NCBI GenBank assembly: GCA_964646345.1
Contig: CAZYDU010000004.1
Location: 45,988 to 109,987 of the forward strand
Direction of reading: 5' to 3'
DNA length: 64,000 nt
Origin: RGIG1681 sp964646345
Lineage (GTDB): Bacteria > Bacillota > Clostridia > Christensenellales > UBA1242
Both the position numbers and the translations under genes were made by a program. The notes below the pieces were generated by a model that searched no databases, was not told the DNA's origin, and saw only the letters and a list, made by a program, of their open reading frames with translations. Shown in pieces: positions 46,095 through 53,015 of this stretch (position 1 is the first letter of the stretch; each line of letters opens with the position of its first letter).

Positions 46095-48110
46095 ATGGAA
46101 TTAACTGAAATAAAGGGGATTGGCGAAGCAAGAAAAAAATCATTTGAAGAAAATGGTATTTTTTCCTGTGAAGATTTAATAAGATATTTTCCGTATAAAT
46201 ATTACAATTTCTCAAAGACTGAACCTTTTGCAGACGATGGAAAAGCGAGACTCATTAAAGCAACAATTATCGAAAATGCAAAAATTATCAAAGCACGTGG
46301 AAATTTATCATTTGTGACTGTTAAAGCAAATGACGAAACAGGGCATACTTTTTCAGCTATTTGGTTTAATCAAACATTTATAAAATCGCAGTTATACATA
46401 GGTCAAACTCTCTTTTTGTACGGCAAAAATAGTCCTAAAAAGAAAAATACTTTTAATGTGATACTAATGAAAACAGAAGATAAATTGACAAATTTTGGGC
46501 TTTTGCCAGTGTATCACTCAATAGCAAAAATAGGACAAGCAACAATTTCAGATACAATAAATAAAATAATGCAAATGCTGGAATTTCCTGACATTATATC
46601 AAATGATTTGTTACTAAAGTATAACTTATATAAAATAAGTGATACTTACAAAATTATACACAAACCAACTAATTTTGAAAATTTACAAAGGGCTTTGGAT
46701 TGTGTTACCGTTAATGAACTTTTGCCAGTTTTAGCAAGCAACAAGGAAAGCAAAATATTTAGTAAATCTAGCCGTAATTTTAATTATAAAAACATAACAA
46801 AATTAAGACAGGATTATGAAAATCTTTTGCCATTTTCCTTAACATCAGACCAAAGCCAGGCAATAGATGATTTAATTTTAGATTTTACTGGAAATTTTAC
46901 AATGAATAGACTTTTGCAAGGCGATGTGGGGTCAGGAAAAACAGCTGTTGCAATGTTTGGAGCATTTTTATCTGCAAAAAATGATTTCCAATCGGCAATA
47001 ATTACTCCAACCGAGATTCTAGCGAAACAACATTATGAAACCGCCACCAAACTTTTCGCTAAAGAACCATTCGAAATTACGTTGTTAACTAGTTCCACAA
47101 CGGCACTTGAACGCAAAATTATTATACAAAAACTCAAAACTGGAAAAATCAAGCTCATCATCGGAACACACTCAATTCTTTCTGATGAGATATGTTTTCA
47201 TAACTTATCTTTCGTTTGTTTTGATGAACAACATCGTTTTGGAGTTGAACAGAGAGCAAAAATTAAAGAAAAATCAAACAGTGTGGACATTTTGGTTATG
47301 AGTGCAACCCCAATTCCAAGGTCTTTGGCACTAATCGTTTACGGAAATTTGGACTTTTCAGTGATAAACACAAGACCGAGACAAGCGAATATTACGACAA
47401 ACATAGTTATACAATCAAAACAAAATGATATGTGGAATTATATAAATAATAAGCTTTATTCAGGTTCAAAAGCTTATGTTGTGTGCAGTAAAATCGATGA
47501 AGAAAATGATAATGATGACGAAATTAAATTCTCGGCAAAAAATATGTATGATTATTTATGTACCATTTTCGACAAAAACGATGTAGGGCTTATTCACGGA
47601 AAACTTAAAAAAGAAACTCAAGACAAGGTTATAGAAAACTTTAGACTGGGTAAAATTAAGATATTGGTTTCAACAACCATTGTGGAAGTGGGTGTTGATA
47701 TTCCGGATAGCGACATAATGGTTATTGCTTCGCCTGAACGTTTCGGGCTTTCAACTTTGCATCAACTTAGGGGACGAATTGGCAGAGACGGCAAAGAAGC
47801 TCATTGTTTCTGTCTGGCTAATAACCTAAACGAAAAAAGTTACGAAAGAATTAAATTCTTTAAAGAACATCTTAATGGCTTCGAAATTGCCGAGTTTGAC
47901 CTGAAAACTAGGGGTGGCGGGACAATGTATGGCACAAACCAGCATGGTAGCGAATCTGACTTTGCAAGTAATTTCACAGTTCATAGCTATACAATCGCAA
48001 AAAACATTTTTGATGAAATCAAAGATAATGCCGAAATTATCCGTGAACTCATTGAAATTTATAACTCAAAAACCATGCAAAATTACAGTAAAAATATAAT
48101 CCTTAACTAG
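46095..48110 (+). CDS. recG: ATP-dependent DNA helicase RecG
   Basis: 671 aa from ATG 46095. A TTG at 46056 in frame is rejected because it lies in the promoter. Wedge/OB domain (ELTEIKGIGEARKKSFEENG start), Walker A LLQGDVGSGKTAVAM, FDEQHRFGVEQR (motif II), MSATPIPRSLAL, VSTTIVEVGVDIP, LHQLRGRIGR, and the C-terminal TRG-type region GTNQHG. Remodels stalled forks and Holliday junctions. Usual length is ~680. Confidence 0.94.
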   Translation: MELTEIKGIGEARKKSFEENGIFSCEDLIRYFPYKYYNFSKTEPFADDGKARLIKATIIENAKIIKARGNLSFVTVKANDETGHTFSAIWFNQTFIKSQLYIGQTLFLYGKNSPKKKNTFNVILMKTEDKLTNFGLLPVYHSIAKIGQATISDTINKIMQMLEFPDIISNDLLLKYNLYKISDTYKIIHKPTNFENLQRALDCVTVNELLPVLASNKESKIFSKSSRNFNYKNITKLRQDYENLLPFSLTSDQSQAIDDLILDFTGNFTMNRLLQGDVGSGKTAVAMFGAFLSAKNDFQSAIITPTEILAKQHYETATKLFAKEPFEITLLTSSTTALERKIIIQKLKTGKIKLIIGTHSILSDEICFHNLSFVCFDEQHRFGVEQRAKIKEKSNSVDILVMSATPIPRSLALIVYGNLDFSVINTRPRQANITTNIVIQSKQNDMWNYINNKLYSGSKAYVVCSKIDEENDNDDEIKFSAKNMYDYLCTIFDKNDVGLIHGKLKKETQDKVIENFRLGKIKILVSTTIVEVGVDIPDSDIMVIASPERFGLSTLHQLRGRIGRDGKEAHCFCLANNLNEKSYERIKFFKEHLNGFEIAEFDLKTRGGGTMYGTNQHGSESDFASNFTVHSYTIAKNIFDEIKDNAEIIRELIEIYNSKTMQNYSKNIILN

Positions 48111-48146
48111 AAAAAATAAATTTTTTAATTTTTTTATGAAAAACAC

Positions 48147-48175
48147 TTGCATTTAGTAAAAAAGTTTGGTATATT
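48147..48175 (+). promoter_or_regulatory. Promoter of tRNA-Val
   Basis: TTGCAT at 48147-48152, 17-bp spacer, TATATT at 48170-48175. Confidence 0.6.
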
Positions 48176-48196
48176 AATATCGTTCGTTAAGGACAC

Positions 48197-48272
48197 GGGG
48201 GTTTAGCTCAGCTGGGAGAGCATCTGCCTTACAAGCAGGCGGTCATAGGTTCGAGCCCTATAGTCCCCACCA
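48197..48272 (+). tRNA. tRNA-Val (anticodon TAC)
   Basis: 76 nt including encoded CCA. Acceptor GGGGGTT pairs with AGTCCCC; TTAGCTCAGCTGGGAGAG D-arm; anticodon stem CTGCC/GGCAG with TAC; GGTTCGAGCCC T-arm. Confidence 0.96.
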
Positions 48273-48276
48273 ATCG

Positions 48277-48330
48277 TTTCTCGCTACTTTCACTCTATGT
48301 AGTAGGGAGTAGTGAGAAATTTTATTTTTT
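48277..48330 (+). terminator. Terminator after tRNA-Val
   Basis: TTTCTCGCTACT and AGTAGTGAGAAA form an 11-12 bp stem with a T-rich 3' side. Confidence 0.75.
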
Positions 48331-48405
48331 GCGGGAATGGCTCAGTGGTAGAGCGCTGCCTTGCCAAGGCAGATGCCGCGAGTTCGAATCTCGTTTCCCG
48401 CTCCA
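48331..48405 (+). tRNA. tRNA-Gly (anticodon GCC)
   Basis: 75 nt including encoded CCA. GCGGGAA acceptor pairs with TTCCCGC; anticodon loop TTGCCAA; T-arm AGTTCGAATCT. Confidence 0.96.
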
Positions 48406-48410
48406 ATCAA

Positions 48411-48450
48411 GAGCAAACGGCGGGTTAAACATTAACTTGCCGTTTGCTTT
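48411..48450 (+). terminator. Hairpin after tRNA-Gly, probable terminator
   Basis: GCAAACGGC (48413-48421) and GCCGTTTGC (48439-48447), followed by a short TTTAT. Confidence 0.6.
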
Positions 48451-48490
48451 ATAAAAACAATTTATAATCATTATAACTTTTGTTTATAAT

Positions 48491-48565
48491 GGCGACATAG
48501 CCAAGCGGTAAGGCACGAGTCTGCAAAACTCCCATTCCTCGGTTCGATTCCGAGTGTCGCCTCCA
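48491..48565 (+). tRNA. tRNA-Cys (anticodon GCA)
   Basis: 75 nt including encoded CCA. GGCGACA acceptor pairs with TGTCGCC; anticodon loop CTGCAAA; T-arm GGTTCGATTCC. Its last 19 bases are duplicated 237 bp downstream. Confidence 0.96.
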
Positions 48566-48714
48566 TTAAAACAACACCTGAAAGGGTGTTTTTTTATGGC
48601 GACCAAGGAATGCGAACTGCCGAGCCAATAAGAAGGTTATGCAAGAATAATTTAAACATTCTCATGAATGGGACATGAACTTTAATGCGAGCTAGTTCGT
48701 TCGGCATAGCCAAC
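48547..48714 (+). repeat. 168-bp direct repeat, copy 1 (overlaps the tRNA-Cys 3' end)
   Basis: Begins ATTCCGAGTGTCGCCTCCA, the 3' end of tRNA-Cys, and includes terminator AACACC/GGGTGTT with seven T (48573-48595), then TATGGCGACCAAGG and ends GGCATAGCCAAC. Identical to copy 2 apart from one T in the terminator run. Confidence 0.9.
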
Positions 48715-48783
48715 GAGCTTTGAATAAATGGAAAGAAAATAAATGTTAATGTCTGACTTTTAGAAACGGAACGCTTTGCGAGT

Positions 48784-48952
48784 ATTCCGAGTGTCGCCTC
48801 CATTAAAACAACACCTGAAAGGGTGTTTTTTTTATGGCGACCAAGGAATGCGAACTGCCGAGCCAATAAGAAGGTTATGCAAGAATAATTTAAACATTCT
48901 CATGAATGGGACATGAACTTTAATGCGAGCTAGTTCGTTCGGCATAGCCAAC
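48784..48952 (+). repeat. 169-bp direct repeat, copy 2
   Basis: Begins with the same ATTCCGAGTGTCGCCTCCA and continues to GGCATAGCCAAC. Eight T rather than seven follow the hairpin. A 69-bp unique spacer separates the copies. No complete tRNA precedes this copy; only the 3' end is present. Confidence 0.9.
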
Positions 48953-48986
48953 AAATTGAAAAAGAATGATTCATACGGATAGTTCA

Positions 48987-49018
48987 AAGAAATTTCTCGA
49001 CTTCGCTCGAAATGACAC
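48987..49018. repeat. Dispersed repeat, locus R8 (single module)
   Basis: CATACGGATAGTTCAAAG extension followed by AATTTCTCGACTTCG to CGAAATGACAC. Confidence 0.8.
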
Positions 49019-49122
49019 GGTAAAAATAAGTCAAAATTAAATGAAAAGCACTCATATCAACACAATAATTTATAATAAACAACGCCAAAAATAGATTTTT
49101 TTGATAAAATGTAAAAAAGTCC

Positions 49123-49151
49123 TTTACAAAATAAAAATAAAAATGTATAAT
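49123..49151 (+). promoter_or_regulatory. Promoter of tRNA-Leu
   Basis: TTTACA at 49123-49128, 17-bp spacer, TATAAT at 49146-49151. Confidence 0.75.
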
Positions 49152-49173
49152 GTGCATTGTTTAGAATAGATAT

Positions 49174-49262
49174 GCTGATGTGGCGAAATAGGCAGACGCA
49201 AGGGACTTAAAATCCCTCGAGGAGAAATCTTCGTGTCGGTTCAAGTCCGACCATCAGCACCA
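49174..49262 (+). tRNA. tRNA-Leu (anticodon TAA)
   Basis: 89 nt class II tRNA with variable arm (CGAGGAGAAATCTTCG) and encoded CCA. Acceptor GCTGATG pairs with CATCAGC; anticodon loop CTTAAAA; T-arm GGTTCAAGTCC. Confidence 0.96.
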
Positions 49263-49263
49263 A

Positions 49264-49295
49264 AAAATCAAACCATTTTTGGTTTGATTTTTTTT
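49264..49295 (+). terminator. Terminator of tRNA-Leu
   Basis: AATCAAACCA and TGGTTTGATT around TTTT, followed by a T run. Confidence 0.85.
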
Positions 49296-49344
49296 GATGG
49301 AAGGAATTGAATCGCAAGAAAATGTTGCGGGAAAAACATACAAT

Positions 49345-49379
49345 AAAAAATCGTATCATTATTTTGATACGATTTTTTT
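49345..49379. terminator. Bidirectional terminator between tRNA-Leu and the phosphatase gene
   Basis: AATCGTATCA and TGATACGATT arms with A/T runs on both sides; serves the minus-strand gene to the right. Confidence 0.75.
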
Positions 49380-49448
49380 GATACGATTCCTTTTTCACGA
49401 AATAGTTTCATTAATTTATTTGATATAAAATGATAATTCGTATATTTA

Positions 49449-49997
49449 TTAAGCCTTAAAATCAAACTCTTTAACTTCGGCATTTGCAAATGAGTTCATT
49501 TGGGCATAGTCATCAAAATTTGGCTTTGTGTTTGTTAAAACCAAGCTCAGGTCAGAGCAAATATTGTTATGCGAAACAACCAAAATATTTTCATGGGTTT
49601 CTGTTTTTAAAACTGTTTCTACAAACTTTTTAACTCTTGCATAAGCATCTTCCATTTGCTCCATACCGGTGCTAGGGTGACGTTCTTTTTTCAATCGTTT
49701 TTCTTCTTCGGTTAAGGTTTTGTAAAGCCTGCCAGAATAGACTCCTTGGTCCACTTCAGTTATAAGCTCACATTTATTTATTTTTAAACCGTGATATTTA
49801 TTGATAATATTTGCAGTTTGCATCGTTCTCATTAAAGGGGAAGCATAAATCACATCAATTTTTATGTTTTTAAGTTTTTCAGCGGTTGCTTCGGCAAGTT
49901 TAACTCCGGCTTTGCTTAAGCGATTTTGACGCCTTCCTTGAGTTCTTCCTTGTTCATTCCAATTTGTAGTGCCATGTCTTAAAATATATACTTTCAT
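49449..49997 (-). CDS. Histidine phosphatase family protein (phosphoglycerate-mutase-like)
   Basis: 182 aa. Catalytic RHG in YILRHGTTNWNEQGR, LSKAGVKLAE, IYASPLMRTMQTA, then Glu in ITEVDQG and the second His in VVSHNNI (most members have SHG). Cytoplasmic phosphatase of the GpmB/CobC/PhoE type; substrate cannot be read. SD AAGGAG before the ATG. Confidence 0.88.
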   Translation of the reverse strand: MKVYILRHGTTNWNEQGRTQGRRQNRLSKAGVKLAEATAEKLKNIKIDVIYASPLMRTMQTANIINKYHGLKINKCELITEVDQGVYSGRLYKTLTEEEKRLKKERHPSTGMEQMEDAYARVKKFVETVLKTETHENILVVSHNNICSDLSLVLTNTKPNFDDYAQMNSFANAEVKEFDFKA

Positions 49998-50119
49998 AAA
50001 TACTCCTTATCAATGTAATTGTAAAAATTTTCGTATATTTTGTCAAATATAAATCAATAGTAACAGTATTTGGGTATCACAATTTAAAAATTCCACCATA
50101 AGATAAGTTAGGGGGATTT

Positions 50120-50995
50120 ATGATTTTCAAGGGTAGTGGAGTTGCATTGGTTACACCATTTAATGAAAAAAATGAAGTGAATTATTTAGAGCTTAAGAAA
50201 CTCATAGAATTTCACATTGCATCAAGAACAAAGGCAATAGTTATATTGGGGACAACTGGCGAATCGGCAACTATATCTCAAGAAGAAAGAAGCAAAATAA
50301 TCAAATTTTGTGTTGGTCAGGTTTCTAAACGTGTGCCAATTATTGTTGGAACTGGCTCAAACAATACAGAAATCGCCATTTCGCAAACAAAAGAAGCCAA
50401 AAAACTTGGAGCAGATGCAGTTTTGGTCGTGACACCATATTACAACAAAACAAGTCAAGAAGGCTTATTTTTGCACTACAAAAAAATTGCAAGACAATCA
50501 AAACTTCCCATAATTTTATATAACGTACCATCTAGAACCGGAGTGAACCTAGAACCAGAGACTGTGCTAAAATTATCCAAATTAAAAAACATTATTGGGC
50601 TAAAAGATGCAAGCGGAAACATTATGCAAAGTATGAAATATTTACAATTACTTCCACCAAATTTTGCTTTATATTCCGGAGACGATTTGTTGACTTTTCC
50701 GTTAATGTGTTTGGGCTACCATGGCATTATATCCGTTTCTGCAAATGCCTATCCAACACTTGTTTCTTCGATGTGTGAAAATTTGCTTGAGAGAAAAATA
50801 GATAATGCTTTACGGCTACATAATTACCTTTATAAACTAAACTCATATTTGTTCTTAGATGTAAATCCGATATGCGTCAAATATTACTTAAATCTTATAG
50901 GGAAAAATGTCGGAAATGTGCGAGCACCACTAACAAAACCTAGCAAAGAAATAATAAAAAAATTAGAAAGTTTAAAGGATATTTATGAAACTTAA
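50120..50995 (+). CDS. dapA: 4-hydroxy-tetrahydrodipicolinate synthase DapA
   Basis: 291 aa TIM barrel. GSGVALVTPF start, LGTTGESATISQEER, VVTPYYNKTSQEGL, LYNVPSRTGVNL, Schiff-base Lys in GLKDASGN, and SGDDLL. Condenses aspartate semialdehyde with pyruvate in lysine/diaminopimelate synthesis. SD AGGGGGA before ATG 50120. Overlaps ddh by 11 bases, so the two steps are co-expressed. The reductase DapB is not in the window. Confidence 0.94.
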   Translation: MIFKGSGVALVTPFNEKNEVNYLELKKLIEFHIASRTKAIVILGTTGESATISQEERSKIIKFCVGQVSKRVPIIVGTGSNNTEIAISQTKEAKKLGADAVLVVTPYYNKTSQEGLFLHYKKIARQSKLPIILYNVPSRTGVNLEPETVLKLSKLKNIIGLKDASGNIMQSMKYLQLLPPNFALYSGDDLLTFPLMCLGYHGIISVSANAYPTLVSSMCENLLERKIDNALRLHNYLYKLNSYLFLDVNPICVKYYLNLIGKNVGNVRAPLTKPSKEIIKKLESLKDIYET

Positions 50996-51944
50996 TATAG
51001 GAATTGTGGGGTACGGAAACCTTGGAAAAGCCATGGAGCAGGTTATAATCTCAAAAAATGAATACAATTTAGTCGCAATATTTTCCCGCAGACTTGTAAA
51101 ATCTAAATTTAACACCATTATCGAAAGTTATGAAAATATATCTAGTTATAAGAATAAAATTGATATTATGCTCTTGTGTGGCGGTTCTTTTAGTGACCTA
51201 GAAAAACAAACAACCGATGTTTTGTTAAATTTCGACTGCATCAATAGTTTCGACAACCATAAAAAGATGTTGTCAGAGCTAAAAAGACTAGATACACTTG
51301 CCTTTAACTCTAAACACAGACTCATTATGGCTTGTGGTTGGGACCCAGGAATTTTTAGCAATTTGCGGGCGATGTGCCATGCTTTTTCAAGCGAAAAACC
51401 GATTGTATTTTGGGGCAAGGGCATAAGTATGGGGCATAGTGATGCAATTAGAAAAATACCAAATGTTATCGATGGAATTGAATTTACAATTCCAAATACT
51501 CTAGCTGTAAAAAAAGCAAAAAATGGTTGTTTTGATACCGCACAAATGCTACATTTCCGTGAGTGTTTCGTGGTGGCGGATAAAAAGTATCATAAACAAA
51601 TTAGAAACAACATTTGCAATATCCCAGACTACTTTAAGGGACAACCAACACAAGTTAATTTTGTTTCACATGAAAAAATATTATCTTTAAAGAAAAAACT
51701 ATCTCACAAAGGCGAAATAATTTCAAAATTTAAAACTATTCATGGGTCAAACTGTTATTTGAATTTCAAACTTAAGCTAAGTTCCAACCCTGATTTTACC
51801 GCCACCGTCATGACTTCATATATCAATGCGATTGTAAATTTAAAATCTTGTGGAAAAAGTGGAGCATTCACACCGCTTGATATTCCCATGATTTTCCTTT
51901 TTAAAAAAGAGTCTAGACATAAAATCATTGAAAGGTTATGTTAG
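50985..51944 (+). CDS. ddh: meso-Diaminopimelate D-dehydrogenase
   Basis: 319 aa. Rossmann start IGIVGYGNLGKAM, CGGSFSDLEKQT, NSFDNHKKM, ACGWDPGIFSNLRAMC, GKGISMGHSDAIRKI, and CGKSGAFTPLDIP. It makes meso-DAP directly from tetrahydrodipicolinate and ammonia, bypassing succinylase/acetylase steps. Starts inside the dapA end. Indicates the dehydrogenase variant of DAP synthesis for peptidoglycan. Confidence 0.93.
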   Translation: MKLNIGIVGYGNLGKAMEQVIISKNEYNLVAIFSRRLVKSKFNTIIESYENISSYKNKIDIMLLCGGSFSDLEKQTTDVLLNFDCINSFDNHKKMLSELKRLDTLAFNSKHRLIMACGWDPGIFSNLRAMCHAFSSEKPIVFWGKGISMGHSDAIRKIPNVIDGIEFTIPNTLAVKKAKNGCFDTAQMLHFRECFVVADKKYHKQIRNNICNIPDYFKGQPTQVNFVSHEKILSLKKKLSHKGEIISKFKTIHGSNCYLNFKLKLSSNPDFTATVMTSYINAIVNLKSCGKSGAFTPLDIPMIFLFKKESRHKIIERLC

Positions 51945-51956
51945 AATAAAACTATC

Positions 51957-52175
51957 GTCTTCGAGATGGGGGATTTCTCGACTTCGCTCGAAATAACATG
52001 ATACAAAAATTATACGGTCATCTCGACCGAAACAATGTGAAGTGGAGAGATCTCTTTGAAAATATTTCCGCTTTCCGGTTAGGGGATTTCTCCATGCGTT
52101 CGCTTCGCTCTCTTAGTCGAAAAGACACATCTAACACCGCTTGAAATAACATGGAATAATAGAGTTGAAATGACA
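51957..52175. repeat. Dispersed modular repeat, locus R9 (composite)
   Basis: GTCTTCGAGATGGGGGATTT to CGAAATAACATG, middle module GGTCATCTCGACCG to GGAGAGATCTCTTT, GGGGATTTCTCC to CGAAAAGACAC, then degraded ACCGCTTGAAATAACATG and GAGTTGAAATGACA. Confidence 0.85.
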
Positions 52176-52204
52176 AAAGGAAAAATAACAAGAAAACATC
52201 AAAA

Positions 52205-52236
52205 ACAAAAAACCTAGCATCACACTAGGTTTTCTT
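52205..52236 (-). terminator. Terminator of the 77-aa membrane protein gene
   Basis: Minus strand AAACCTAGTG and GCTAGGTTT arms followed by a T run. Confidence 0.75.
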
Positions 52237-52261
52237 TTTATACAAAAATATTTATCACAAT

Positions 52262-52495
52262 TTATGCAAGGACGTTTGGCTTCTTGTAGCAAATTGTGCA
52301 AACAAGGTCAACAAGCCAACAAATAACTGAACCCGGAACAATCCACAAAATGCCAGCAACAAGGGTGGCGGTTTTCTTTTCTTGAACACCTTTTACAATT
52401 CTATACACGCCCCAAACAATGTCCAAAACCGGCAAACACAAAATTAGTTTTGCAATCCAAGGCAAGTTATCAAAAGCTTTAACAATATCTTTCAT
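52262..52495 (-). CDS. Small two-TM membrane protein, 77 aa
   Basis: Two hydrophobic segments (LPWIAKLILCLPVLDIVWGVY and LVAGILWIVPGSVICWLVDL, each within residues 11-63) with a basic loop. SD AAGGAG. No family recognised. The layout and the VxWLVD motif resemble the 74-aa protein encoded divergently 158 bp away, suggesting paralogues. Confidence 0.6.
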   Translation of the reverse strand: MKDIVKAFDNLPWIAKLILCLPVLDIVWGVYRIVKGVQEKKTATLVAGILWIVPGSVICWLVDLVCTICYKKPNVLA

Positions 52496-52593
52496 TTTAT
52501 TTCTCCTTATGGTTTTAGTGTATTCCTTTTAAGTTTAATTTAGAATATTTTTTTAAAAATTATTCAATTTTTATAAAATTTTTCTTCATATAA

Positions 52594-52622
52594 TTGTCAA
52601 GTTGGAAAATTTGATATATAAT
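52594..52622 (+). promoter_or_regulatory. Promoter of the 74-aa membrane protein gene
   Basis: TTGTCA at 52594-52599, 17-bp spacer, TATAAT at 52617-52622. Confidence 0.65.
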
Positions 52623-52652
52623 TAGCATATAAATTCATAGGAGGAAAAATTA

Positions 52653-52877
52653 ATGGCAAAGAGAAGTGCTGATTATTTTGGTTTAAGCTGGATTGTAAGT
52701 CTTATTTTAGCTATCATTCCTGTAACATCTTGGATTTGCGGTTTTATCACAAGATTCCAAGAAGGCAAAATTGTTGCTGGTCTTATTAGACTTATCTTCG
52801 GTTTCACAATCGTTTGGGTTCTTGACATTGTTTTCATGATTTTGAACCACAAAATTTGCAGACTTTTAAACGTATAA
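52653..52877 (+). CDS. Small two-TM membrane protein, 74 aa
   Basis: Two hydrophobic segments (WIVSLILAIIPVTSWICGF and LIRLIFGFTIVWVLDIVFM) joined by a short charged turn (FQEGK). SD AGGAGGAAA precedes ATG 52653. Shares the opening LSWI/LPWI and the WVLD/WLVD motif with the divergent 77-aa gene. Function unknown. Confidence 0.65.
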   Translation: MAKRSADYFGLSWIVSLILAIIPVTSWICGFITRFQEGKIVAGLIRLIFGFTIVWVLDIVFMILNHKICRLLNV

Positions 52878-52881
52878 CGTT

Positions 52882-52926
52882 AAACACTCTTTGATTTAAT
52901 TTATTAAATAAAGAGTGTTTTTCTTT
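52882..52926 (+). terminator. Terminator of the 74-aa membrane protein gene
   Basis: AAACACTCTTT (52882-52892) pairs with AAAGAGTGTTT (52910-52920), followed by TTTCTTTT. Confidence 0.85.
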
Positions 52927-52951
52927 TGCTGTGATTTTTTTAGCCGATTTG

Positions 52952-52980
52952 TTGATTTTTAGCATAAATTGATATATAAT
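52952..52980 (+). promoter_or_regulatory. Promoter of alaS-proS
   Basis: TTGATT at 52952-52957, 17-bp spacer, TATAAT at 52975-52980. No T-box element in the short leader. Confidence 0.75.
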
Positions 52981-53015
52981 ACAAAATGTATTATTAGAAT
53001 AAAAAGGAATATATT

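Noticed and set aside
48601..48866. 90-aa minus ORF and other ORFs across the tRNA-Cys duplication
   Set aside because: They span the duplicated block, spacer and terminator and have no SD or family pattern.
52878..53015. T-box or other riboswitch before alaS-proS
   Set aside because: The leader is about 30 nt and has no T-box signature or stem; only a promoter and SD are seen.
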